Shown here in pieces: positions 1-9,800 of a DNA stretch of 64,000 bases. The notes beneath the pieces are model-generated. The model had not been told where the DNA came from. It made no database searches and saw only the letters and a list, made by a program, of their open reading frames with translations. Each line of letters begins with the position of its first letter. The first letter of the stretch is position 1. This DNA comes from Pollenia angustigena (Eukaryota; Arthropoda; Insecta; Diptera; Polleniidae). The position numbers were made by a program, and so were the translations under genes. The stretch spans positions 223,447,803 through 223,511,802 of the forward strand of contig OV884059.1 in NCBI GenBank assembly GCA_930367215.1, given 5' to 3'.

Positions 1-190
1 CTACCGAGCGAAGCCGGGGCGGCCAGCTAGTTTGTATAACAAATACAGCTTTTCTAAAGTTTCTGGTGAGAGGTTTCCTTATGATCTGGCCTAAGCAACT
101 AGTGCAATGCACATAAACTAGCTTATCCCACCAACAACATATTTTGGTATATTTATCAACCGTGAAAATTGGGAATTTAGGACACTTAAA
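1..190 (-). repeat. Dispersed repeat family A, inverted copy
   Basis: Read on the minus strand, this matches 1212-1395 and 52155-52375: AATTCCCA, then TTGATAAATA, GGGATAAGCTAG, TTAGGCCAGATCAT and GGAAACC occur in the same order. It lies in the presumed intron of the lectin-like gene. Its outer end carries CCCCGGCTTCGCTCGG next to a TTGTTATAC string, which recalls the core of the Foldback-like elements described elsewhere in the window. Confidence 0.6.
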
Positions 191-247
191 CGAAATCTTT
201 TGAACTTTTTAAATTGCAAATAACTCGTAGAGATAAAAAAAACTTAC

Positions 248-561
248 ATTTTCTGGGTAAACAGTGAAAATAAATCATCCATTTTTTCTTTGCTGTCCAA
301 TGTCACAAGGGCCATCTCCTGATTGCTACATATAATATTGGCCTCATTCCAGGTGCTCTAAATCATGTGCGAAATAATGATTATTTGTTTTTCCTCTTTG
401 CATAAAGTAGCTTTTTCCATTTTCTTATAATCAAATTTCCTTACCCCAGCTGTAGTATAAATATTATAATGTTTGCCACTTGTTGTTGAATACGTAGTGC
501 CTTGTATTCCACATATGGGAAGAATTACCAAAATAATTGCAAAGAATCTAATAGAATTCAT
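248..561 (-). pseudogene. C-type lectin-like secreted protein, first coding exon with an in-frame stop
   Basis: The minus-strand ATG at 561-559 opens a typical signal peptide: Met-Asn-Ser-Ile-Arg, then a hydrophobic run to about residue 17 and a likely cut after Gly21. A mature region follows with Ser-Gly-Lys-His-Tyr. At codon 68 (358-360) there is a TAG. The same frame then continues with W71-N-E-A74-N-I-I-C78, the Trp-x2-Ala-x3-Cys pattern of the first helix of C-type lectin domains, and a segment ending near residue 104. A GTAAGT donor (247-242) ends the exon in phase 2, so the rest of the domain lies beyond the left edge. An upstream ATG at 633 would add 24 residues in front of the signal peptide and is less likely. 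Fly genomes hold many secreted single-domain lectins of this layout (family knowledge). The stop implies a pseudogene, an allele or a base error. Residues 25-67 are a poor match to my picture of the family. Confidence 0.5.
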
Positions 562-706
562 GTTGATTGTCAAGAAAACACTGTGCAAATCCGAATTTCC
601 GAGCAGATTTATGTACGGCTGATTTGGAGACAAAAAGCAGTGATTTACAATAGATAATCACATTACCGAATTACATCCGTGTGTATGCCATAATCATAAA
701 GATATG

Positions 707-714
707 CTTAAATA
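707..714 (-). promoter_or_regulatory. Possible TATA box for the lectin-like exon
   Basis: TATTTAAG on the minus strand lies about 150 bases upstream of the chosen ATG, leaving room for a 5' UTR of roughly 110-120 bases. In DNA this AT-rich such a match can occur by chance. Confidence 0.2.
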
Positions 715-737
715 AAATTCTTTAACGACATTTGTTA

Positions 738-915
738 TTTGTAATCTTAAAATTGATAAAATAAATTTTATGGAATCAAGATGAAATTTGGGAACGTAAA
801 AACTTAATTCCAATGTCATCGAAAATATTATCTAAAGTTATAAAAATTTGTAACAACTTGTTTTCATTTTAATGAAAAATAAAACAACTTTATCTTTAAA
901 TGTTTTGCCAACTCT
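738..915 (+). repeat. Direct repeat, left copy, flanking a TIR insertion
   Basis: This is closely matched by 1643-1800. Both contain GATAAAATAAATTTTATG, ATCAAGATGAAATTTG and AAAACAACTTTATCTTTAAA in the same order. The pair brackets the insertion at 916-1642. At about 160-180 bp it is far too long for a transposon target duplication. Confidence 0.65.
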
Positions 916-1642
916 CTACACAGAAAAAAATAATTTTCATATTTGAATACGAAATTCGCATATTTGATAAAAAAAATTTTTGAATTTTCTGCGATGACGA
1001 TTTTTGCATTATTGATAAAAAAGTTTGTGGGTATAGTTATTGAATTTTTAGTCAACAACCAAGTTTATTGAATCAATAAAAAAAGTTGTTGCCCAAAATA
1101 ATTTGTTTCAACAAAATGTTTACGTGATTTGTTAAAATAAATTGCTGGAAATGTTGAATAAATCAAACAAAATGTTTATCGAATCTTTATTTATTTGTTT
1201 ATTAATAATGATGTGTTAAATTCCCAATTTTATTTTTTGATAAATACACTAAAATTTATTATTGCGGGATAAGCTAGTTCCTATGCGCATTTCGCTGGTT
1301 TCTTAGGCCAGATCATCAGGAAACCTTTTTCTAAAGTCTTTGGCAAAACTAAAGATATTAAACCAAATAAAAGTGTTAAGCGAATGAGAATTATGACCTA
1401 TTATAAAATGGACAAGAGTTGTAAAAATACTGTTTTAACGTTGATTCAAATATTTGTTTTATTGAATATCAAGAAATATTTAAATATTTCATTATTAAAT
1501 ATGTTTTATTGAGTGCTATTTTGCCAAGTGTATATTTGATAAATTTTTTCATTGAATCAAACAAAAAGTTTGTTGAACAAAAATTATATTTTTAACAAAC
1601 TGTGTTGTTAAAAATTTTCTTGAGATATTTTTTTCTCTGTAG
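916..1642. mobile_element. MITE-like element with CTACAsAGAAAAAAATA ends
   Basis: The left end reads CTACACAGAAAAAAATA and the reverse complement of the right end reads CTACAGAGAAAAAAATA. The interior is AT-rich, contains repeated TTGTTGAA/AACAAA strings and has no coding potential. A copy of dispersed repeat family A (1212-1395) lies within it. The ends resemble those of the 5894-6781 element (CACAGAAAAAATTATT). No target duplication is evident, because the flanks are a long direct repeat. Confidence 0.45.
1212..1395 (+). repeat. Dispersed repeat family A, direct copy
   Basis: It shares ordered blocks with 52155-52375 in the same orientation (AAATTCCCA, GATAAATACACT, AAGCTAG, ATCAGGAAACCTTTT, AAGCGAAT) and with 1-190 in the opposite orientation. 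No open frame or recognisable termini. Confidence 0.6.
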
Positions 1643-1800
1643 TTGTAATCTTTAGTTAGATAAAATAAATTTTATGAAATCAAGATGAAATTTGGAAAAG
1701 CAAAAATGTCCTTGAAATTATTATAAAAATCTTTTACAACTTGTTTTCATTTAAATGAAAAATAAAACAACTTTATCTTTAAATGTTTTGTCAACTCTTC
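1643..1800 (+). repeat. Direct repeat, right copy
   Basis: Partner of 738-915. It differs by scattered substitutions and small indels, so the duplication is not recent. Confidence 0.65.
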
Positions 1801-2975
1801 ATTTAAGAACTTTTATTTGGACTGTTATACACAGTACGATTTCTTCCAAAATATTAAATTAGTTATTATTTCATATCCTAAGAACTGGCGATTTGAAAGA
1901 AGTAATGACTTTTAACTTTGCACTAGAACTCCTTTATAAAAAGAAGGATAATATGTAATTACAAAACGGAGGCCTGTGGCATAGATTCAATACGTGCTGT
2001 AAATCAATTTCTTGAAAATCAGTGGAAGACTGTTCACCGATGGCACAGCTTTATTCACAGAGAAACATCGATTTTAATTAATCTTTATTATTTGTTTCTC
2101 CATCACCCAATGCGAAAACTGGCCGGAAATAATATTAAATGCAATCAGCAACGTAATGGACAAGTTTGCTACTCCTACACTCACAATATTCTGTACGTAA
2201 AATTAACTGAAATTGTTATATAAAAAAATTTAAATTCAGTTAAAAGCCGATCTGCTTATTTTTCATTTATTTTTAACGAAAAGTTCATTAAATTTTTACT
2301 GTCAAAAATTCAACCACATGTTCCGTAGAAACAAATGAATTTTCAGTTGTTTTTGAATATTAATTTACTACCAAAAAATTTACTTTATAAATTGAATGTA
2401 TTTAACTCAACTATTTTAACAAATAGAAACTGGGAATTATTTCCTTCCGACAGTAATTTTCGTTTACTCCACAAGAGAGCCGAATTTCTAAAAAATACCA
2501 GACAGACTAAGAGAGAGAGAGAGAATATTATTATTTACTTACCCCGTTCGCGGTTGAATTTTGGACAGTAAAAATTAATTGAACACTTTTCGTTGCTTTA
2601 AATTACATTTTCATTTAATTTTACTAAAAGAAGAATTTAACTTAATCAACGGACAATATTAACTGCAACTGAAAATCCGTATTAATATGCACTTAGTTTT
2701 TTGAATAACTGTTAGAATCAGTTAATAATAAATTTGCTTGGAGTTTTAAATGTTTATTTATTCAACAAATGGCTGAAGGGATTACTTCTTAAATAAACTA
2801 CAGTCCGTTACTGTAAGAATATTGCGGTGTACGCATATTCACTGCGCTGGATGGAATTTTAAGGAACAAGCTGGTATCCGACCTGTACCGCAATTTTGTA
2901 ACTTTTTGAATTTAACTTTCGATATCGTAACTATCGAAAAATCTCGGTTACCAAAACGAATTTGTTGTTCTCTAA
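1801..2975. other. AT-rich stretch with nothing recognised
   Basis: There is a short GA-rich run near 2511-2525 and many poly-A/T strings. The reading frames are short and low-complexity. I see no gene or element boundary. Confidence 0.4.
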
Positions 2976-3624
2976 TTATACCCACACCACAATAGTGGAT
3001 AGGGTATTATGCATTTGTGCTGATGTGTGTAACGCCTTAAAATATTGGTCCTAGACCCACCTTAGAGTATACCGATCGTCTTAGAATCACTTTCTGAGTC
3101 AAACTAACGATGTCCGTCCGGCTGGCAGGCTGGCTGGCTGGCTGGCTGGCAGGCAGGTTGGCTGGCTGGCTGGCTGTCCATGTAACTTTGTGCGCAAAGT
3201 ACAGGTCGCAATTTTGAAGATAATTTGATGAAATTTGGGTCATAGGTTCTTATTGGCACAAGGACCATGCTTATTGAAAATGGGCCGAATCGTAGGACCA
3301 CGAGGGAAAATAGGGGAAATTTCTTCCTCTCAGAAACTATCAAACCGATTTCAATGAAATTTAAAACATAGATAGGACCATATCTATATGGACACAAAAT
3401 GCATGCATTTTTTAAAAAATAGGACCACGAGTAGATATAGGGGCAATTTCTGCCTCTCAAACCGATTTTAATGAAATTTAAAACATAGATAGATCCATAT
3501 CTATAGGGAAACATTAGCTATACAGTTTTTCAAAAATAGGACCACAAGGGGAGGTAGGGGGCAATTTCTGCCCCCTAGGGTATCATATGGTCGGGCTTGA
3601 CCGACTATACTTTCTTACTTGTTT
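2976..3624. repeat. Dispersed repeat family B, copy 1
   Basis: It begins TTATACCCACACCACAATAG and ends with a GGTCGGGCTTGACCGACTATAC string followed by TTTCTTACTTGTTTT. The copy at 60356-60927 has the same layout in the opposite orientation, including the block about rows of AGGACCA, AATTTCTGCC and AAATTTAAAACATAGATAG. No protein is recognisable. The frames here owe their length to the GGCT microsatellite inside. Confidence 0.75.
3118..3177 (+). repeat. GGCT microsatellite
   Basis: GGCTGGCT-type tetranucleotide repeats with a few GGCA/GGTT variants sit inside family B copy 1. The reverse frame reads as a Pro-Ala-Ser-Gln repeat, which is a by-product. The related copy at 60356-60927 has only a short CAGCCAGCCAGCC at the matching place. 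Confidence 0.85.
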
Positions 3625-3819
3625 TGTTAAGAAATATTGACGACAAATAACGGTAAAAATATAAGATTGTCAAAGGTGAAATTTTTTAAAATAAATAAAA
3701 ACATATAAAATAAATTTGCTAGTAAAATTTGTTTTTTAATAAAACATGATTGAAATCGAGTAAATATTGATTATATTTCAAAACAAATGGGTTAGTAATC
3801 CACATTTCCAATATTTTTA

Positions 3820-3915
3820 ATCAGGCTTAAGTTCATCAAATTTAATTTTCATTGAATTATTTTTATGAAGAAAGGAATTTTACAACATGAAAATTAATTA
3901 AAATTGTTATTGATT
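3820..3915 (+). repeat. Partial copy of the 11.2-kb inverted-repeat arm
   Basis: GGCTTAAGTTCATCAAATTT, then GAAGAAAGGAATTTTACAAC and ATGAAAATTAATTAAAATTG match 11166-11275 with few changes. The match stops where the tRNA-like part of that arm begins. Confidence 0.7.
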
Positions 3916-3929
3916 CTTCTTGAAGTCCA

Positions 3930-4135
3930 AAGTACATTTTTGTTCTACCTAGCATGCAAGATTTAACAAGGTCCGTCCTTCCATCCGACTGGCTGGTTGT
4001 CTGCCTAGTCAAAGCTCTTGCGCAAAGCTCTTTCCGGAATAGGGGTCTTGTGCCCATTGTTTGGGTAGGTATTTTGATTTAACAACTTAGAGTGCTATAT
4101 ACGGCTGTGCCGAATCTTTGATAACCTCCACCGAC
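3930..4135 (-). repeat. Fragment of dispersed repeat family C
   Basis: On the minus strand the segment near 4080-4120 reads TTCGGCACAGCCGTATATAG then CACTCTAAGTTGTT, the terminal string also found at 24215-24256 and about 61050-61100. The upstream part has GTCCGTCCTTCC-type strings like those near 22960. Confidence 0.55.
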
Positions 4136-4429
4136 AGTTCAATTATTTAAGGAGTGATAACTTCATGATATCTATTAATTATTATAATTTTATCTTTATA
4201 AAAACAGACATCAGCAAAAAAATTGGTTGCGGTTTAGACGTATCAGAAAGTTTAATGCTTTTTTTTTAGCAATTTTAACTAACTTGAGTAAAATATCATG
4301 ATTCGTAACAGTTTAACCCGCACTTAAATGATTTTCAGGAGGGGAATTTATAGTGGAGTGATTTCTGGTATTAAAAACATACATTTCAATAAATTTTAAA
4401 ACAGGGGTGAAATTAGTTTTAGCGTTCTT

Positions 4430-5383
4430 CATGCTATTTTATTATCTTTCTTATTATTGTACTTTTTTAAAGCGTCTAAAAATAGACTGTATGTGTTTTT
4501 TGTTGTTGTTCTTATATTTTACATAAAGCAGTGTTGCTTACGATCAAATAAGAAAATGCAAAAAAACGACAACATTAATGAGAGTCAAATATTTCATACA
4601 AAATTATGAAAACTTGAAACCAATAACGCGTATATTATATTTTTAAATAGTTGTCAACATTTTTGTTGGTTAAATAACAATCAAACAAAAATATTCAGGG
4701 GTGTTCTGGAAATCGAAAACGCAAAACGCAAGAATTTTAAACGTCGTTTTTTAATAGGATTTCTGTAATAAAAGAATTTTATGACGAATATTATACAAAT
4801 ATTTCTCTATTCAACCGAGTTTTATAACAAAAATTATAAAAATTTGATTTAAAGTGTGTTAAAAACAACATTCAAATTCGTGCGTTTTACGTTTTCGATT
4901 TCCAGAACACCCCTGATTAAATGAATCAGTAATTACCCAATAAAAAATTTTATCATTTTGCGAAGCACTAAAGGTACATTTAAAAAAATAAGCGCACAAT
5001 TATGCGCTACGCAATAAGACATACAGAAGTTGCAGTAAAGTAAGTGAAAGAACTCTCAACAACTTTTATTAAAAAAAAAATAACATTTCAACTGCTACGG
5101 CATTCCCTTACTACGAAGCAGGTTTGTAAGGGAGAATACTAAAAAATAACTGTATCAAAACATTCAGTGTGTAAAGCTGAACGTTACATCCAACAATTTT
5201 TATGTGCGCTGAATAATGCGCTTTATGTGTTAAAATTGTATTGCTTCAAAGTGGGAACTCGCCATATAAAATTCATGTCTTCCGTAAGCCCAAGGGTAAG
5301 CGAAACTTTTATATGGGTAAATTTGTAGCAATTGAAAAACAAGCGTTTGTTTGAAAATAATTTAGCAATAATTTTTTTCTGTG
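4430..5383. mobile_element. Decayed copy of the CACAG-ended element
   Basis: 4435-4695 matches 6430-6690 closely (GTGTTGCTTACGATCAAATA, TTTCATACAAAATTATGAAA, ATTTTTGTTGGTTAAATA). The right end, AATTTAGCAATAATTTTTTT then CTGTG, matches 6760-6781. The left terminus is not found. It is split by a MITE at 4696-4915 and probably by further insertions between 4960 and 5320. Confidence 0.55.
4696..4915. mobile_element. 220-bp MITE with CAGGGGTGTTCTGG termini
   Basis: The left end CAGGGGTGTTCTGGAAATCG is mirrored by CGATTTCCAGAACACCCCTG at the right, a 20-bp perfect inverted repeat that continues imperfectly inward. Comparison with the uninterrupted copy at 6680-6710 shows that it split the older CACAG element. 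ATT lies on each side and may be a 3-bp target duplication. The CAGGGGTGT start is seen in several hAT-type MITEs, but I cannot find an 8-bp duplication, so the superfamily is left open. Confidence 0.8.
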
Positions 5384-5472
5384 CTACTAACATAAGTACT
5401 TGTTTATTACTAGTTTAACAAAATTTTTCTGTATATAACAGAATTTTAGCTTTATTTTTAACAAAATTTTGT

Positions 5473-5487
5473 GGGGGGGGGGGGGGG
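5473..5487 (+). repeat. Poly-G tract (15 G)
   Basis: An uninterrupted run of G in very AT-rich DNA, just outside the left end of the Foldback-like element at 5500. The length may not be exact in an assembled sequence. Confidence 0.9.
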
Positions 5488-5499
5488 TTTTAAAACCAT

Positions 5500-6892
5500 G
5501 GTAGATAAGGCCATGATGGCTTTATTGCTTAATTGAATGGGAGATAAAGCCATAATGGCCTTATTGCCCAATCATTGAGAGGTAAGGTCATATGTAAAAT
5601 TTTGCGAAATGAGAGATATAGCCATATTTTTTTTCGCAAATGAGAGATAAAGCCATATTTTTCAGAATATTGTTATGCATGGTGCAAACATTCTGTAAAA
5701 GGGAAAATCCTTAGTTATCATTGAAAAACTTAATTCAGCGAAGCCACCTGCCGCGTCCTACTGGAGGAGAAACCACGTAAGCACGGCCGTAGGCCGCCAC
5801 GCAGAAAAACATAAGTATGCGAAGTCAGATTTCAATACTTTACTTAAGTGTATCCGGAACTGAAATGAGAGATAAAGCCATTTTCTAGTATTGCACAGAA
5901 AAAATTATTTTTCCAATTCAAACAAAAAATTTGTAGAATCAAACAATTTTTTGTCTGAAATCGGTCCTATAAACAAATTTGCATATGCAAACAATTTATT
6001 TGCATTTTGTTTATTGAAAAAAACACTGATTTTTTTCAAACAAATAATTTAACTGAATCAAACAAAAAGTTTACTGAAATTCATATACTAAATTTCAAAA
6101 TAAAAAAAAAAGTTTTTGCACAAGCAATGACGCGCTTGTGTGCGCGAAAGAAGAGAAAGATGACGGCAGAGCAGAGCCGCCGGCTGGCTTTGAGACACAT
6201 TTTTTTAGTTGGAATATTTTTTGAACGAAGTCTTATTTATACACACAAACAACACAATGTTTTTCTTTATCACCCTCTGTTGCTGTATCCTTTCCTTTGC
6301 AGAAATGTAACCAAAAACGGCAGCAGACCGACTCGATATGTTTTTCGTCATCATTCTATTTTTGTATTTGATGTATTTAACCAAACAGTTTTAAAAAATT
6401 GAATACGGGATTTTGTTTCTTGTAATGTTGTTTCTGCTATTGTTTTTCTTATAGTTGCACTTTTTTAAAGTGTCCAAAAATAGACTGTGTGTGTTTTTTG
6501 TTGTTGTTCTTATATTTCACATAAATAAGTGTTGCTTACGATCAAATAAAAAAATTCAAAAGACGACAACATTAAAAAGCGTTAAATATTTCATACAAAA
6601 TTATGAAAACTTGACACCAATAACGCGTTTATTATATTTTTGAAGAGTTGTCCACATTTTTGTTGGTTAAATATAAATCAAACAAAAATATTGTTTGAAT
6701 CAGTAAAAAAATTTATAGAAATTAAAAAAATTTTCAAACACGCGTTTGTTTGAAAATAATTTGGCAATAATTTTTTCTGTGAGCTTATGTGAGCTAAGGT
6801 CATGATGGCTTTATCTCCCATTCATATAAAAAAAATAGAAGGCTTTATCTCCCTATTGAATGAGTGATAAAGCCATCATGGCCTTATCTACC
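5500..6892. mobile_element. Foldback-like element, GATAAAGCCAT-word member
   Basis: The left end GGTAGATAAGGCCATGATGG is mirrored exactly at 6873-6892. Inside each end the word GAGATAAAGCCAT/ATGGCTTTATCTC recurs in both orientations. About 5735-5820 holds a decayed core like that of the three relatives: GCGAAGCC, then CTGGAGGAGAAA and CGGCCGTAGGCCG. The right half is interrupted by the element at 5894-6781. There is no open frame, and no 9-bp target duplication could be confirmed at these ends. Confidence 0.6.
5894..6781. mobile_element. TIR element nested in the Foldback-like element
   Basis: The ends are CACAGAAAAAATTATT and its inverse AATAATTTTTTCTGTG. The AT-rich interior contains repeated AATCAAACAA strings. 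Two frames (6007-6402 and 6455-6643) are open but low-complexity and look non-coding. 6430-6781 matches the element at 4430-5383. No convincing target duplication. Confidence 0.6.
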
Positions 6893-7039
6893 CCAATTTT
6901 ATTCATATACACAGATTTCCATTACAAAATTATTTAACGAAAACTTTTGTGTTGATATGAAGAAAATTTGTGTAGTTGAATAAATTTTGATTATATTTGA
7001 GGAAAAATTTAGTTGATTGAATAAATCAGTTGCAGTCAA

Positions 7040-7620
7040 TAACTGAGACTCGGCAAAACTGCAAAATTGACAGATCTGGTTCCTTGGAAGTCAGTAGCGC
7101 CAAGGTGGTGCGGCACCAGACTGACAATTGGTTGACGCCTCTGTTAGTATGCTCCTTGCGGCAAATGCTGTCTTTTTCTGAGGAAGTTCCGCTTTTCCGT
7201 TAAAATTATACTTTTGGGGACACGTGTTGGTTTTTGTTTCTTACCCAAAGTTACGGGAAGGGAAATCCTGAAAACCTTACTGATTTTTCACAAATTATGG
7301 GAGAGTTCGACCTGAGAGAGGTGCTGTTGTTACTCAATAGATGCTGCTAGCATTATTTCAAAAAGAGCGGAGGCTAGAAAGCTCTAGCTCCTATACAAGG
7401 AGCGAGTGTATAATCATTTTAATTATGCACTGAAATTTCTGTCTGATGTATTGGCTGCGCTTATACTCGGGTCGGTTGGTAAACGTATTATGTGTTACAC
7501 AATGGTTAAGATCCACCGTGGAGTAGACACTAGGGCAGGTTTTCATGTAAATCTTTTTTACAGCCTCTTATTGGCGAAAATCCTGAACCAACCATTAAAC
7601 GAATAATCCTCTGAGACATT
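7040..7620. other. Unrecognised moderately GC-rich stretch
   Basis: The composition is less AT-rich than the surroundings (for example GCGCCAAGGTGGTGCGGCAC near 7100), suggesting a decayed coding or transposon segment. A plus-strand frame of 66 codons (7406-7606) shows no motif I know. Confidence 0.3.
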
Positions 7621-7680
7621 TCGAATGTGAGCAAAGGTTCTCACATTCAATAATCGAATTCCGTCTTAAGCAACAATTAA

Positions 7681-7850
7681 GGCCCCTATTACGGTTTACA
7701 ACTCAACTCAGTTGACTTTTTGTTTCTTAATTTTTTTATTACGGCTTACAACTTTGCTATATTGCGGTGATCAGAAACATAACAAAAATTACAACTGATC
7801 ACAACCAGTTGTCTTAATTACAACTCAACTGATTTAAGTTAATAATGGCC
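7681..7850. mobile_element. 170-bp MITE with TAA target duplication
   Basis: GGCCCCTATTACGG at the left and the inverse of GGCC(ATTATTAA) at the right are imperfect terminal repeats, and ACAACTCAACT strings recur inside. TAA flanks both sides (7678-7680 and 7851-7853), as expected for PIF/Harbinger-type MITEs. Confidence 0.55.
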
Positions 7851-7884
7851 TAAGTAAAAAATTTCTTTATTAAAAACAAAGGAG

Positions 7885-8600
7885 ATCCGAATAATCTCTA
7901 AATTGGATGACCCCTTAATACTTCACCAGAAACCTATTCAACATGTTGAATAATTCCAATATTTGGGCACTGTCGTAACTAAGGATGGTGGTACCGTCAG
8001 AGACGTCGAAAGTCGAATAGAAAGGAAATTGGAGCTTTCACAAGTTTTGAAACTCTACTACATACAGCGTAAAGGCGAAAATTCAAATATTCAAGTCATG
8101 AGTCCTAGCTGCATTACTCTATGAATGCGAAGCAACGGTCATTACCGAGGATATTAAAAATAAATTTGGTTTTGTTAACTGATACCTTCCAGCAACACTT
8201 AGAATTTTTAGCCTCGTACAAAACCCAACGAGCAACTTTGGGCAAGAGGAGAAGTAAATGACATCAATCTTGAAATCCGGAAAAGAAAATTTGGATGGAT
8301 CGGTCAAACACTTCAAAAACGTCCTAAGGAGATATGTAATCATGCTTTCGACTATAACCAACAGGGTAGCAGCAAAAGAGGTGATCCAAGAAACACATGG
8401 CGAGGATCGGCATTGCAAGAATTTAAGCAAATGTCAGCAAGCCTAGGACGTACAGTTAACAACATTGGACGTTCATTCAACAACATTGGTGATATCAAGG
8501 ACCTAGCGGCGAATAGAAATGAAGACAACTAATGGACTATCCCCTATCCCAGTATAGAGACAGCCCGTAATCAATTAGACGACTAACAAGGCATAATTAT
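7885..8600 (+). pseudogene. RTE-like non-LTR retrotransposon, C-terminal remnant
   Basis: Around 7950-8040 one frame reads Gln-Tyr/Phe-Leu-Gly-Thr-Val-Val-Thr-Lys-Asp-Gly-Gly followed by Val-Glu-Ser-Arg-Ile, the pattern after the polymerase palm in RTE-type reverse transcriptases. Around 8230-8430 another stretch has Asn-Asp-Ile-Asn-Leu-Glu-Ile-Arg-Lys-Arg-Lys-Phe-Gly-Trp-Ile-Gly, and further on Gly-Asp-Pro-Arg-Asn-Thr-Trp-Arg, typical of the C-terminal tail. The two parts are separated by stops and frame changes. The polymerase core with its YxDD motif is absent, so this is a 5'-truncated dead copy. The 3' boundary is uncertain. Confidence 0.7.
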
Positions 8601-8899
8601 AATATTAAACCTCATACTTAAATCGTTTATTTTTAAGACAAATTTAATTAAAAATCTTTACTGATTTCTTGTTAACGTGATTTCGATTTCCAGCACATTG
8701 CCAAAAGATTAATTATTTTAATTAAGTGTGCCATTTATAGTGGGAGTAGCTGTACGCGTAAAGAAAACAATAGACTTCACTTAAAGTAAACAGTGTCTAG
8801 AGTTCACTAAACATTTATACTTTCCTGGAGATGGCGGATATAAAATGTTAAGTTTTAAGCTCTTCCTGTTCGGCCCACTCAAGGCAGACTCAGTAAATA

Positions 8900-9797
8900 A
8901 TGGGTGATTTTTTAGCTATTATCTTTTTGGCAACACTGGTTTAAACAGCTGACGCACGTTTCGTGTTTTGTTTCATTGTCAAACATCTTCAGTTTGGTCT
9001 ATAATTTAACCATGAATCGTCTTACAAACGAACAACGCTTGCAAATGATTGAATTTTATTATCGAAATGCGTGCTCTGTTAAGAAAGTTCATCGCGCGTT
9101 TTTTGTGTTCAGCGACGAAGCTCATTTTTGGCTCAATGAGCAGAATTGTCGATTTTGGAGTGAAGATCAGCCAGAAGCATTGCAAGAGCTACCAATGCAT
9201 CCAGAAAAAGTCACAGTTTGGTGCGGCTTATGGGCTGGTGGCATCAAAGATGATGCGAATCGTAACGTAACTGTCAATGGTGAGCGCTACCGTGAGATGA
9301 TTACCAACTTTTTTTTTGCCCAAAATGCAAGAGCTTGACTTGCATGGCATGTGGTTTCAACAAGACGGTGCCACATGCCACACAGCACTCTTAATACTGT
9401 ACTTATTGAGAGGCGAGTTCTGTGTACATTTTATTTCACGTTCGGGACCGGTCAATTGGCCGCCAAGATCGTGCGATTTAACGCCTTTAGACTATTTTTT
9501 GTGGGGATATGTTAAAGCTCATGTCTATACATACATGCCGGCTTCAACTGATGCATTGGAAGACAATATTGGAGCATTTATTCATGAGATTCCGGCCGAT
9601 ATGATGGAAAGAGTATGCCAAAATTAGACTAAGCGGATGGACCATTTGAGGCGCAGTCACGGTCAACATTTGCATGAAATAATCTTCAAACATTTAATTA
9701 TATGGACCGTACTATCGATTCAAATAAAGATTTCATACATTTTTCTGAACTTTATGTGTTTTTTTAACTTTCCTATAGCTCTTAAAAAATCACCCAT
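8900..9797 (+). mobile_element. Internally deleted mariner (DD41D type) with TA target duplication
   Basis: The ends are ATGGGTGATTTTTTA and its inverse, with TA on both sides (8898-8899 and 9798-9799). At about 0.9 kb it is shorter than a full mariner of roughly 1.3 kb. The internal coding region (9012-9693) has lost most of the DNA-binding domain and the start of the catalytic domain. Remnants with related transposase C-termini lie at 12160-12516, 18654-18945 and 22200-22540. Confidence 0.9.
9012..9693 (+). pseudogene. Mariner transposase remnant
   Basis: The frame starts Met-Asn-Arg-Leu-Thr-Asn-Glu-Gln-Arg, a typical first helix. After about 30 residues it jumps to Phe-Ser-Asp-Glu-Ala-His-Phe-Trp, the first catalytic Asp, so the remaining helix-turn-helix region and linker are deleted. 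A poly-T tract near 9310-9318 shifts the frame. The next segment (from 9316) has Gln-Gln-Asp-Gly-Ala-Thr-Cys-His with the second Asp, and Trp-Pro-Pro-Arg-Ser-Cys-Asp-Leu-Thr-Pro-Leu-Asp with the third. Forty-one residues lie between the second and third Asp, the spacing of the DD41D mariner group. A TAG follows Val-Cys-Gln-Asn, and tail residues resume after it. The product cannot be active. Confidence 0.9.
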
Positions 9798-9800
9798 TAT

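Noticed and set aside
3037..3514. Pro-Ala-Ser-Gln repeat protein frames on the minus strand
   Set aside because: They translate the GGCT microsatellite in dispersed repeat family B.
5500..6892. 9-bp target duplication at the first Foldback-like element
   Set aside because: Flanking bases on the two sides do not agree for any alignment of the ends I tried.
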